From: an uncultured Parabacteroides sp.
GTDB lineage: Bacteria > Bacteroidota > Bacteroidia > Bacteroidales > Tannerellaceae
NCBI GenBank assembly: GCA_949296075.1
Contig: CASFNG010000004.1
Coordinates: forward strand, 241,126 to 305,125
Direction of reading: 5' to 3'
Length of the DNA: 64,000 nucleotides
The notes below the pieces were generated by a model that was not told the origin of the DNA, did not search any database, and saw nothing but the letters and a program-made list of their open reading frames with translations. The translations under genes were made by a program, and so were the position numbers. Numbering within the stretch: the stretch's first letter is position 1; every line of letters starts with the position of its first letter. Shown here piece by piece: positions 18,975-26,841 of this stretch.

Positions 18975-19970
18975 ATGATTATGATGAGATTGCTGTTTAT
19001 GTTATTAAGTTTTGCCTTGCTCTCGTGCGGATCGGGAGGTGGAGAGAAGGTGACTAAGTCGGTGGAGGTTAAGCAACAACCGGTAACGACGTCTGCTCCT
19101 GTCTTTAATGCGGATAGCGCCTATTTGTATGTGGAGCGGCAAGTCGCTTTCGGCCCTCGGGTACCGAACTCGGCTGCCCATAAGGCGTGTGGGGACTACC
19201 TTGCCTCTGAGTTAGGCCGTTTTGGAGCGAAAGTCTATCAACAGGAGGCCACCTTGACCGCCTACGACGGGACCAAGCTGGAAGCCCGTAATGTCATTGG
19301 CTCGTTTGATCCGGACAACGATAAGCGGATCTTGCTGTTCGCCCATTGGGACAGCCGCCCCTATGCGGATCATGATCCTGATCCCGCGCACCATCGTACA
19401 CCGATAGACGGGGCTGACGACGGGGCGAGTGGCGTAGGCGCTCTGCTGGAGATCGCCCGTATAGTGGGGCAAACGGCTCCGGCTACAGGCATAGACATTA
19501 TTTTCTTCGACGCGGAGGATTATGGAACCCCGGAGTTCGTGGACACTTATACGCCCGACAGTTGGTGTTTGGGCGCTCAGTTTTGGGCGAAGAACCCGCA
19601 CGTGCCCAATTACTCGGCCGAGTATGGGATTCTGCTGGACATGGTTGGTGGCGCTGACGCCACTTTCTTTAAGGAACGTCAGTCGTTGAAGGCGGCGGCT
19701 CCTATCGTGGAGATGGTATGGGGCGCGGCGCGCGATTTAGGCTACGGGAAGTATTTCATCAACGCCACGGGTGGCGCCATTACCGACGACCATCAATATG
19801 TGATCAGCGGGCGCAACATTCCTTGTATCGACATCATCAATTACGATCCGGATTCGCGGACCGGTTTCGCCGGTTACTGGCATACGCGGAAAGACAACAT
19901 GGAGAATATAGACCGGCAGACCTTGAAAGCCGTAGGGCAGACCCTGCTGGAAGTAATATACAACCGATAA
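18975..19970 (+). CDS. Type II glutaminyl-peptide cyclotransferase (M28 fold), lipoprotein
   Basis: A zinc-dependent glutaminyl cyclase of the animal type, which turns N-terminal glutamine into pyroglutamate, placed in the periplasm as a lipoprotein (lipobox ALLSC, Cys18). The 331-aa protein has the M28 fold with metal-site segments FAHWDSRPYAD, GADDGASGVG, FFDAEDYG and a late YWHTRKDNMENID, plus ITDDHQYV. Homologues in Porphyromonas and related bacteria have been studied as glutaminyl cyclases. An M28 aminopeptidase activity is the main alternative. The start may be 18975, 18981 or 18984. It lies 6 nt after the exported double peptidase and 5 nt before sufE. Confidence 0.82.
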   Translation: MIMMRLLFMLLSFALLSCGSGGGEKVTKSVEVKQQPVTTSAPVFNADSAYLYVERQVAFGPRVPNSAAHKACGDYLASELGRFGAKVYQQEATLTAYDGTKLEARNVIGSFDPDNDKRILLFAHWDSRPYADHDPDPAHHRTPIDGADDGASGVGALLEIARIVGQTAPATGIDIIFFDAEDYGTPEFVDTYTPDSWCLGAQFWAKNPHVPNYSAEYGILLDMVGGADATFFKERQSLKAAAPIVEMVWGAARDLGYGKYFINATGGAITDDHQYVISGRNIPCIDIINYDPDSRTGFAGYWHTRKDNMENIDRQTLKAVGQTLLEVIYNR

Positions 19971-19975
19971 TAGCT

Positions 19976-20422
19976 ATGGACAAAGAGATGACAATTAACG
20001 AGCTTCAAGACAGTGTGATCGAAGAATTCGCCGTGTTCGACGATTGGATGGATAAATACGCGCTTTTGATCGACCTTGGGAACTCTCTTCCCCCGCTCGA
20101 TGAGAAATACAAGACCGAGAGTAACTTGATCGAGGGTTGCCAAAGCCGCGTTTGGTTCCAGGCGGATTACGTGGACGGGAAGATCGTTTTCCAGGGAGAG
20201 AGCGACGCCGTGATCGTGAAAGGGATCGTCTCCTTATTGATCCGGGTCCTGTCGGGGCATACCCCGCAGGAGATCTTGGATGCCGACCTTTACTTTATCG
20301 AGCAAGTCGGGCTGAAGGAGCATCTTTCGCCTACCCGCTCTAACGGATTGGTGGCGATGGTCAAGCAGATGCGTCTCTACGCGATGGCTTTCCGCGCGAA
20401 AGAGTTAGAGAACGCCGATTGA
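19976..20422 (+). CDS. sufE: SufE-family cysteine desulfurase activator
   Basis: SufE accepts the persulfide sulfur from SufS and speeds up the reaction. The protein is 148 aa with the persulfide-accepting cysteine in NLIEGCQSRVW (about residue 58) and the family segment DSDAVIVKGIVSLLIRVLSG-like at about 75-100. ATG 19976 lies 5 nt after the upstream stop; an ATG at 19988 (MTINELQ) is possible. It is the last gene of the operon that begins at 15332, separate from its partner sufS at 9554. That placement is unusual and ties peptide breakdown to sulfur use. Confidence 0.9.
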   Translation: MDKEMTINELQDSVIEEFAVFDDWMDKYALLIDLGNSLPPLDEKYKTESNLIEGCQSRVWFQADYVDGKIVFQGESDAVIVKGIVSLLIRVLSGHTPQEILDADLYFIEQVGLKEHLSPTRSNGLVAMVKQMRLYAMAFRAKELENAD

Positions 20423-20461
20423 CGATCAGGCGAGACCCGGTGGTAGCGGCTTGAGCCCTCC

Positions 20462-21061
20462 TTAGAAGTCGAGGGAAAGCTGCTCGGGCAACAGGGTGAA
20501 CGTCTTGCGATGATAGGGAGTGATCCCGAACGTGCGGATCGCCTCCCGATGCGCTTTCGTCGGGTAGCCCTTGTTTTCTTGCCAATGATACGCCGGATAT
20601 TTGGCGGCGAGCTCATTCATGTAATCATCACGATAGGTCTTTGCCAATATAGAGGCGGCGGCGATACTGAGGTATTTGCCGTCGCCTTTTATTATGGTCG
20701 TGTGCGGGATGCCGGGATAAGGCGTGAAGCGGTTCCCGTCGATCAGCAGATGGGAGGGGCTGACCTTCAGCTGCTTGATGGCACGGTGCATGGCGAGGAA
20801 AGAGGCGTTCAGGATATTGATCCGGTCGATCTCCTCGGGGCTCACGATCCCGACCGCCCAGGCGATCGCCTCCCGCTCGATAAGGGGACGCAGCCTGTAC
20901 CGCGCCTTCTCGCTCAAGCGCTTGCTATCGTTCAGCTCCTCATTCTCGAAATCCTCGGGCAGGATCACGGCGGCGGCGAATACCGCTCCCGCCAAGCATC
21001 CTCTGCCTGCCTCGTCGCATCCGGCCTCTATCCGGCCCGCTTCCATATAAGGTAATAACAT
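20462..21061 (-). CDS. rnhB: Ribonuclease HII
   Basis: RNase HII cuts RNA in RNA-DNA hybrids, including single ribonucleotides in DNA. The 199-aa protein starts MLLPYMEAG and has the acidic active-site motif [11 protein letters not shown] near residue 14, [11 protein letters not shown] at about 43-53, LLIDGNRF at about 108 and the [14 protein letters not shown] segment at about 130. The longer frame to 21133 adds residues with no family match and was not used. It converges with sufE and has a short 3' gap with no clear terminator. Confidence 0.94.
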   Translation of the reverse strand: MLLPYMEAGRIEAGCDEAGRGCLAGAVFAAAVILPEDFENEELNDSKRLSEKARYRLRPLIEREAIAWAVGIVSPEEIDRINILNASFLAMHRAIKQLKVSPSHLLIDGNRFTPYPGIPHTTIIKGDGKYLSIAAASILAKTYRDDYMNELAAKYPAYHWQENKGYPTKAHREAIRTFGITPYHRKTFTLLPEQLSLDF

Positions 21062-21259
21062 GGTTGTCTCTCCTTTTCGGTTGTTGCGGGGGAACTTGCC
21101 CCCGTTGTTCTCTCTTCCCCGCGAAAATAGCAAGATTTTCCCTGAGTTGGAGCGCGCTTCTCCATCAGCCCTTTGTCCTCACGTGTCCGATCCGGCTCTT
21201 CCCGATCACCCCCGGAAAACGCCTCTCGCCGGTTTTGTTCCAGTATTGTCATTAAATGT

Positions 21260-21290
21260 TTGCCAGTTACCGGAAAAAAAGCTACTTTTG
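21260..21290 (+). promoter_or_regulatory. Promoter of tRNA-Arg
   Basis: TTG (21260-21262), 20-bp spacer, TACTTTTG (21283-21290), 15 bp before the tRNA. The -33 region shares TTTGCCAGTT with the tRNA-Glu promoter at 12515. Confidence 0.72.
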
Positions 21291-21305
21291 CGCCCATAAA
21301 AAGAG

Positions 21306-21377
21306 GCCCTTGTAGTTCAACGGATAGAATAGAAGTTTCCTAAACTTTAGATCCGGGTTCGATTCCCGGCGAGGGTA
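21306..21377 (+). tRNA. tRNA-Arg (anticodon CCU)
   Basis: Acceptor GCCCTTG/CGAGGGT (two G-U pairs), anticodon CCT in the loop TTCCTAA, T-arm CCGGG-TTCGATT-CCCGG, discriminator A; CCA is not encoded. It reads AGG codons. Confidence 0.93.
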
Positions 21378-21380
21378 CGT

Positions 21381-21415
21381 GAGCCTGCCATCGTTTGATG
21401 GGCAGGCTTTTTTTG
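21381..21415 (+). terminator. Intrinsic terminator after tRNA-Arg
   Basis: GCCTGCCATC, loop GTTT, GATGGGCAGGC (one bulged G), then T7. Confidence 0.85.
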
Positions 21416-21480
21416 TGGGTACGCGAGGTTTCCGCGAAAGCGTCGGCAGGGTTTGGGAGAGTTTTCCCCGGCCTCTTGTT

Positions 21481-21510
21481 TTGTTTTTCCGCCAAAGATA
21501 TATACCTTTG
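21481..21510 (+). promoter_or_regulatory. Promoter directly abutting the HU-CCDC81 start codon
   Basis: TTG (21481-21483), 19-bp spacer, TACCTTTG (21503-21510). The ATG at 21516 lies 5 nt after the -7 box, so the mRNA should begin at or next to the start codon. Confidence 0.65.
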
Positions 21511-21515
21511 TCAGT

Positions 21516-22511
21516 ATGTTAAGGATTGTATCACATATCGAGCGGCTGCTGTTGGAGCATGATTGCGTGATCCTGCCCGGGTTCGGGGGATTCGTGTCGC
21601 GTGCTATCCCCGCTGTCTGGATGGGAGAGAGCCACCGGTTCCTCCCGATGCGTAGGGAGCTCACGTTCAACGCCACGCTCCGGCATACCGACGGCCTTCT
21701 ATCCGGCTCGTATATGCGGGAATATGGCGTGGATTACCAGCAAGCCCGGCTGATGCTGGAAGAGGATGTCGAGGGCTTGAGAGATCGCTTGGAGCGCGAC
21801 AGGCGCTTGGAGCTGGGACATATAGGCGCCTTCTCGATCGGGGAGGAGGGGCAGTTAGTCTTCGAGCCGGGCGACTCAGTCGTGCTCAACGCCGCGACGT
21901 ATGGGCTGCAAGCGTTCACCTTCCCCGCCTTACGCCCCTTGGAGGAGGTTCGCGAGGAGGCGGCGAGAGGTTCCGGCAAGGGCAACCAAGATGTGTTCTA
22001 CATTCCTGTCAGCCGTAAGTTCGTTCGTCTGTCGGTAGCGTCCGTGGCGGCGGTGGCGTTGTTCTTTATCGTCTCCACCCCGGTCAAGGAGGTGAGCCAG
22101 TCCGCTTATAAGGCCAGCTTTGTCCCGACGGAGATGATCTATACCCCAAAGGAGGAGCCTGCCCCGCTCGTGAAGGAGATCCCCGAGGTTGTCTCAGAGC
22201 CTGCGGCAGCCATGCCTGAGGCGGTAGAGACGACGGTAAGAAAGAAGGTTCCCGCTCCCCGGGAGGAGGTGGCGGTGCGCAAGAAAATGTTCCATATCGT
22301 GATCGCGAGCTTCCCGACCGAGGATCAGGCAGATACCTATTTGGAGGGCGTGGATCGCTCACGCCTCCGGTCCGCGGGCAAGGTGATCCGCGGCGGTAAG
22401 TACCGGGTTTACGCGGATAAGTTCGATAACCGCTCCGAGGCTGAGGCCTATTTAGAGGAGATACGTAAGGTCGATACCTATAAAGATGCTTGGCTGTTCA
22501 TCAGCCGCTAA
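21516..22511 (+). CDS. HU-CCDC81 and SPOR domain membrane protein
   Basis: A 331-aa protein with two HU-like domains of the CCDC81 type at the N-terminus (MLRIVSHIERLLLEHDCVILPGFGGF, then a second about residues 65-125), a single membrane helix at about 170-190 (RLSVASVAAVALFFIV), a proline/glutamate-rich linker and a C-terminal SPOR domain from about 258 (MFHIVIASFPTEDQADTYL). SPOR domains bind glycan strands stripped of side peptides at division sites. The HU part is thought to be cytosolic, which would tie nucleoid or cytoskeleton to septal wall. This architecture is known only in Bacteroidota as far as I know. Transcription appears to start at the ATG. Confidence 0.82.
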   Translation: MLRIVSHIERLLLEHDCVILPGFGGFVSRAIPAVWMGESHRFLPMRRELTFNATLRHTDGLLSGSYMREYGVDYQQARLMLEEDVEGLRDRLERDRRLELGHIGAFSIGEEGQLVFEPGDSVVLNAATYGLQAFTFPALRPLEEVREEAARGSGKGNQDVFYIPVSRKFVRLSVASVAAVALFFIVSTPVKEVSQSAYKASFVPTEMIYTPKEEPAPLVKEIPEVVSEPAAAMPEAVETTVRKKVPAPREEVAVRKKMFHIVIASFPTEDQADTYLEGVDRSRLRSAGKVIRGGKYRVYADKFDNRSEAEAYLEEIRKVDTYKDAWLFISR

Positions 22512-22513
22512 CG

Positions 22514-22545
22514 AAAAAGCCTGATCCGGAGATCAGGCTTTTTTC
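22514..22545. terminator. Bidirectional terminator between convergent genes
   Basis: A5-GCCTGATC, loop CGGA, GATCAGGC-T6. The stop codon of the minus-strand gene lies at its edge. Confidence 0.85.
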
Positions 22546-22744
22546 ATGACTTATCGTCGTTTTCAGGCCGGCATTGTCTTTTCTTCCTTAATCGCCCGGC
22601 CTTGCGTAAGGCTTGGTCCAGCAAGTACTGGATCTGGCCGTTGGTGCTGCGGAACTCGTCCGCTGCCCAGTTCTCGATAGCTTCCATCATTTCCGCGTCC
22701 ATCCTGAGGATGAAGCTCCTGATAGCATTATCTTTCTTGGCCAT
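22544..22744 (-). CDS. Arc-like ribbon-helix-helix DNA-binding protein
   Basis: A 66-aa protein with the ribbon-helix-helix pattern: a short basic strand (AIRSFILRMD), a helix (AEMMEAIENWAADEF), a turn (RSTNGQ) and a second helix (IQYLLDQALRKAGRL), then a basic tail. Such proteins bind DNA as dimers and often repress themselves. No toxin gene is adjacent, so this is probably not half of a toxin-antitoxin pair. Three copies of T(G/A)ATATTA in the region upstream (22755-22762, 22935-22942, 22946-22953) are candidate sites. The Bacteroidota have many near-identical copies; targets are unknown. Confidence 0.8.
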   Translation of the reverse strand: MAKKDNAIRSFILRMDAEMMEAIENWAADEFRSTNGQIQYLLDQALRKAGRLRKKRQCRPENDDKS

Positions 22745-23048
22745 ATACTAGTATTAATATTAAATCTTCTCACGCGGGAAAGGGCTATCCCTCTTCCCGG
22801 TTCCCCATCCATAAGCCTATCCCCGGAAAATCCAAAGAGACCTATGACGGTGATAATCCCTTCTATTTGCGTATAAATCGCTTTTATATAGGGAAATATA
22901 CCAAGATTACCTTGATTTCATTATCATAGAAATCTGATATTATTTTGATATTACAAATAAAATGGATTCTTGGGAGAAAAACAAATATTTCGGGCTTTAT
23001 TATGAGCGCGATGTTTAAATATTTTCATAGCTTTGCCAGATCAAAAAG
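22745..23048. other. AT-rich divergent intergenic region
   Basis: About 300 bases between the ribbon-helix-helix gene and the helicase. It holds TAATATTA at 22755-22762, a tandem TGATATTA pair at 22935-22953 (11-bp period), and a -7 box TAGCTTTG at 23028-23035 that suits the helicase gene. No RNA gene was recognised. Confidence 0.45.
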
Positions 23049-25055
23049 ATGGCTCAGGTGGATTTTCAGTTAGATACGGATAATAAGGAGTTTCAGGACG
23101 CCCTGCGGCTCATCACCCACACTAACCAGTCCGTTTTCCTCACCGGGAAGGCGGGAACCGGCAAGTCCACTTTCTTGAAATATATCTGTGGCCATACGAA
23201 AAAGAAACACGTGGTGCTGGCCCCTACCGGGATCGCCGCCATCAACGCCGGTGGTGTCACCTTGCATTCCTTCTTCAAGCTCCCTTTTCGCCCGATGTTG
23301 CCTGACGACCCGGACTTGAGCCTTTCCCGCGGACGGATCTTCGATTTCTTCAAGTACCCGAGGGAGAAGCGTAAGCTGCTTGAGGAGGTGGAGCTGATTA
23401 TCATCGACGAGATCTCGATGGTGCGGGCGGACCTGATCGACTGTGTGGATCGTATCTTGCGGGTCTATTCCCACAATATGCGCCAACCCTTCGGCGGCAA
23501 GCAACTGCTTTTCGTGGGCGACGTGTTCCAGCTGGAGCCGGTTGTCCCCTCCGACCAGAAGGAGATTCTCGGGATGTTCTACCCGAGCCCGTTCTTTTTC
23601 TCGGCGCGGGTGTTCCAGGAGATCAGCTTGGTACCGATCGAGCTCCGGAAGGTCTATCGGCAGACCGACCCGGTTTTTATCCATATCTTGGATCGGATCC
23701 GGAACAACGAGGCGATGCGGCAGGATTTGGATACCTTGAATGCCCGCTATTTCCCCGATTTTGAGCCGCGTAATGAGGAGATGTACATCACGTTGGCCAC
23801 GAGACGCGATCAGGTGGACTATATCAACGAGAAGAAGCTCGCCGAGTTGCCGGGCGAGGAGTATGTGTCTGTCGGGAAGATCGAGGGCGACTTTCCGGAA
23901 TCCTCCCTGCCTACCCAGCTGAACCTCTCCATTAAGGAGCAGGCGCAGGTCATCTTTATCGACAACGACCACGATCGCCGTTGGGTAAATGGCACGATCG
24001 GCATGGTATCCGGCATCGACGAGAATGGACAGGTCTATGTCCTTCTGGAGGATGGAACGGAGCATTTAGTGGAACCTACCTCATGGCGGAACTATAAATA
24101 CCGGTATAATGAGCAAGAGAGGCGGATCGAGGAGGAGATCGTGGGCACGTTCGAGCAATTGCCGATCCGTTTGGCATGGGCGATCACGGTGCATAAGAGC
24201 CAAGGACTGACCTTCGCTCGGGTTGTCGTGGATCTGACGGGCGGAGTCTTCGCGGGCGGGCAGACCTATGTGGCGTTGAGCCGCTGCACCTCCTTGGATG
24301 GCTTGGTGCTTAAGAGCCGGATCTCTCCCCGCGACATCTTCGTCCGGAAGGAGATCGTGGCCTTCAGCCGACGGTTCAACGATCAGGCTTTGATAGAGAG
24401 AAGCTTGGAAGAGAGCGAGGCGGCGCTGCGATACGGACGGGCGGTGGACGCGTTCCGGAAAGGCGATATGAGAGAGGCGGTGGATGCCTTCGCCGAGGCG
24501 ATGACAAGGCGGAACGCGTTAGGCGATTCGTTGGTGCGTCGGTTGCTGAGCATGAAGTTGCAGGTGGTAAACCGTCAGAAGGAGCAGATCAAGGCATTGC
24601 GGGAAGAGTTGCATTCCCTGCGGGAGACCCAGAAAGAGTACGCCCGCGAGTATTATCTGATGGGCAACGAATGCGTCACGAAAGCCCACGACCTGAACGC
24701 CGCCCTTCGCTGTTTCGACAAGGCGCTGCGGCTTTATCCGGATTATATGGAGGCCTTAGTGCGGAAAGGGGTCACCCTCTTGGATCTGGGCGATGACCGC
24801 GAGGCACAGGCCTGCCTGAACCGGGCGGTAAAGCTCCAACCGAAATCTTTCAAGGCCCGGTACAATAGGGGAAAATGCCTGTTGAAGCTACGTTACCACG
24901 AGGAGGCTATCCTCGATTTCCAGCAGGCGATCAGCGCGAAGCCCAAGCACGCCGCCGCCCACGCCTACATCGCCGAGGCTTATCGTGCGGTTGGGGAGGA
25001 GGAATTGGCTCAGCGTCATCAAGAGATAGCCGACTCCCTTCGGGGAATCGCATGA
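23049..25055 (+). CDS. Pif1/RecD-like helicase with C-terminal TPRs
   Basis: A 668-aa superfamily 1B helicase. The P-loop LTGKAGTGKST is at residues 31-41, Walker B IIIDEISM at about 117-124, FVGDVFQLEPV at about 157-167, and the C-terminal motif VHKSQGLTFARV followed by TYVALSRCTS at about 381-420, as in Pif1 and RecD. From about residue 460 the chain changes to helical repeats: a coiled stretch around VNRQKEQIKALREELHSLRETQKEY and at least three TPR units (AREYYLMGNECVTKAHDLN, ALVRKGVTLLDLGDD, ARYNRGKCLLKLRYHEEA). The TPRs probably bring a protein partner to the helicase. The partner and the DNA structure acted on are unknown. Confidence 0.85.
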   Translation: MAQVDFQLDTDNKEFQDALRLITHTNQSVFLTGKAGTGKSTFLKYICGHTKKKHVVLAPTGIAAINAGGVTLHSFFKLPFRPMLPDDPDLSLSRGRIFDFFKYPREKRKLLEEVELIIIDEISMVRADLIDCVDRILRVYSHNMRQPFGGKQLLFVGDVFQLEPVVPSDQKEILGMFYPSPFFFSARVFQEISLVPIELRKVYRQTDPVFIHILDRIRNNEAMRQDLDTLNARYFPDFEPRNEEMYITLATRRDQVDYINEKKLAELPGEEYVSVGKIEGDFPESSLPTQLNLSIKEQAQVIFIDNDHDRRWVNGTIGMVSGIDENGQVYVLLEDGTEHLVEPTSWRNYKYRYNEQERRIEEEIVGTFEQLPIRLAWAITVHKSQGLTFARVVVDLTGGVFAGGQTYVALSRCTSLDGLVLKSRISPRDIFVRKEIVAFSRRFNDQALIERSLEESEAALRYGRAVDAFRKGDMREAVDAFAEAMTRRNALGDSLVRRLLSMKLQVVNRQKEQIKALREELHSLRETQKEYAREYYLMGNECVTKAHDLNAALRCFDKALRLYPDYMEALVRKGVTLLDLGDDREAQACLNRAVKLQPKSFKARYNRGKCLLKLRYHEEAILDFQQAISAKPKHAAAHAYIAEAYRAVGEEELAQRHQEIADSLRGIA

Positions 25056-25068
25056 GGCAGATAGGGAA

Positions 25069-25114
25069 GATCCCGTCGTGAGAGGCTAAGAGCTTCGCGG
25101 CGGGATCTTTTTTT
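25069..25114 (+). terminator. Intrinsic terminator after the helicase gene
   Basis: GATCCCGTCG, a loop of about 20 nt, CGGCGGGATC and T7. Confidence 0.78.
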
Positions 25115-25118
25115 CATG

Positions 25119-25257
25119 TCAGAAATAGAAGTTGGGGCTGACGCTGAATGCCGGATGCCCCGCCTCATCGCTTATCTCGATCTTGCTCTCCCGGGCGAGC
25201 CATCCGATCGCTGTCTACATATCCGCGTCGGCGATCGAGGCTGTGAGGCCTTGTTTT
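25119..25257 (-). pseudogene. Remnant of a winged-helix protein gene, nonsense mutation
   Basis: Read on the minus strand, this gap encodes TAIGWLARESKIEI... and ends ...SVSPNFYF before a TGA at 25119-25121. The text matches the C-terminus of the small winged-helix-turn-helix proteins common in Bacteroidota (pattern Y-x-A-I/L-G-W-L-A-R-E-x-K-I). Directly before it, in the same frame, GLTASIADADM is followed by a TAG (25215-25217) where the family has tyrosine, one base from TAT or TAC. The N-terminal half is gone; the frame runs into the 3' end of the epimerase gene. It looks like a truncated, decayed gene. Identification rests on recalled family sequences. Confidence 0.55.
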
Positions 25258-26751
25258 CTATTCCTTGAAGCCAGCGAATATCGACTCGTCGTAGACGTGA
25301 TGCTCTTCTTTCCCGTGGAACGGGTACCATACCTGCGCGAGGAAGGGATTCCCCTTCGCGATCTCGTCGTAATTCCACGGGAGGGGCAGGCAATCCGGAC
25401 ACCAATGACCACCCTCCAGCACCAAGACGGGCGACGCCTCGAAGCGGTGGCCGAACTGGCACTCCCAGGTGAGTGGCGTGGAATAATCTCCTTTTGCCAT
25501 TGTCTCCGACAAGCATTTGCCGCCTCGGAAGGCAGCCGCTTGCCGCATATCCTCGATCGTCCATTCCGACCGCGGCTTGCTCTCGTCGTACCCGTGATCC
25601 AAGAGGGTAGGAGTCTCCGAGGGACGTTGCGGGCGATACCGGTCCCATCCGGGGATTTGTTGCCAAGCCTCGTACGAGCCGAAGTAGGCGGAGATCCGGT
25701 TTGGCTCGCGCGTCTTGATCCAATTGAGCGTGCCCAGTCCCGGTTTGCTGGCGATCGCTTTCATGCCCATCTTGATGAATACAGGCGGGACGACCTTGGC
25801 GAGATGGAAATACCAGGGCACCTGCCGCGCCATCCATTGGAAGTACGCGTCGCAAGTCTGTCCGCTCCGGAAATGCAGGAGCTCCTCTAAACGGTCGGAG
25901 TCGGTGTACCATTGCCCGTGGAAGTTACGCAGGGCGAACCAGTTTGGCTCGAAGATCTTTTCCGGTGGGGGGCAGCCGATCGCCTTCAGCAGCTTGCTCT
26001 CGAACTCGTAGTTCGTCAGCCGGAACGAGGGGCCGCTGCTGATGTTATAAAAATGGTTCCAGAATGCCTCGGGCACCTCCTCCTCGCAGACATTGGCGAG
26101 CAGCCGTCCCGAATCCTCGGAGGTAGCCCATTCCAGCACCCCGTCGAGCGGCACGTGAAACGTGATCGGGTCCGAGCCCTTCATCAGCAGCTCCGGGCAA
26201 AGGATCCCCGTCTGCCGCAGGCAAGCCCAGTGCCGGATGCCCGACTCCACGAAGATCCGCTCGGCGATCGTCTTCGAGATGGCGTAATGGTCATAGACGC
26301 TGATGTTGATCGGATCCCCCGTGCGTCCCCAATGGATCGGCGCGTTCCGGTGGCCGGTCTGCGCCACGGAGCCGATATAGACCACCTTGATTCGGCCTGC
26401 GTCAGGCTGCGCTTTCACGGCGTTCACGATATGCCGCGCCGCGCTCGTGTTGACCCGCAAGGTCTTTTTCGGGAAATAATCCGCCGCGGGCGACACCATC
26501 CCGCCCACGTGGAGCACGTAGTCCGCTCCCGTCACCCCGTTCAACACATCTTGATAGTTCGTCAGGTCGCCCCATACGATCCGTATCCCTTCCATCGCCT
26601 CATAAGGGGCGAGTTTCTTCCGGTTGATCTCGCTCGGGCGGGCCAGGAGCGTGATGTTGAAACGATCCAGCCGTTTGGACAGTTCCACTAACCCGGCGTG
26701 TCCCATCGTGCCGGTCGCTCCCGTCAGGAAGACAGTCTTTTTCTGTTTCAT
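25258..26751 (-). CDS. NAD-dependent epimerase/dehydratase with C-terminal zinc-ribbon-like tail
   Basis: A 497-aa protein. The first half is an extended short-chain dehydrogenase with the nucleotide motif TGATGTMGHAG at about 10-20 and the catalytic YxxxK in YDHYAISKT at about 175-183. The second half has no clear relative until residues 431-454, where CQFGH...CPDC (Cys431, His435, Cys451, Cys454) looks like a small zinc-binding finger. The substrate is unknown; nucleotide sugars, steroids or lipids are all possible for this class. It stands alone on the minus strand and its 3' end has cut off the winged-helix remnant next to it. Confidence 0.75.
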   Translation of the reverse strand: MKQKKTVFLTGATGTMGHAGLVELSKRLDRFNITLLARPSEINRKKLAPYEAMEGIRIVWGDLTNYQDVLNGVTGADYVLHVGGMVSPAADYFPKKTLRVNTSAARHIVNAVKAQPDAGRIKVVYIGSVAQTGHRNAPIHWGRTGDPINISVYDHYAISKTIAERIFVESGIRHWACLRQTGILCPELLMKGSDPITFHVPLDGVLEWATSEDSGRLLANVCEEEVPEAFWNHFYNISSGPSFRLTNYEFESKLLKAIGCPPPEKIFEPNWFALRNFHGQWYTDSDRLEELLHFRSGQTCDAYFQWMARQVPWYFHLAKVVPPVFIKMGMKAIASKPGLGTLNWIKTREPNRISAYFGSYEAWQQIPGWDRYRPQRPSETPTLLDHGYDESKPRSEWTIEDMRQAAAFRGGKCLSETMAKGDYSTPLTWECQFGHRFEASPVLVLEGGHWCPDCLPLPWNYDEIAKGNPFLAQVWYPFHGKEEHHVYDESIFAGFKE

Positions 26752-26805
26752 GGTTATCGTGTAAAATTAAGCGTCGTTGGTGATTAACGGGAGACGAAGA
26801 TACAT

Positions 26806-26838
26806 AAAAAAAGCTCCCGATCAAATATCGGAAGCTTC
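26806..26838 (-). terminator. Intrinsic terminator after tRNA-Glu(CUC)
   Basis: On the minus strand: AGCTTCCGAT, loop, ATCGGGAGCT then T7. Confidence 0.8.
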
Positions 26839-26841
26839 ATG

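Noticed and set aside
19718-19975. In-frame extension of sufE upstream of 19976
   Set aside because: The sequence is the glutaminyl cyclase gene read in another frame; SufE similarity begins at MDKEMTINEL.
22544-22744. Antitoxin of a toxin-antitoxin pair
   Set aside because: No small toxin gene lies on either side; the neighbours are a convergent HU-CCDC81 gene and a divergent helicase gene.
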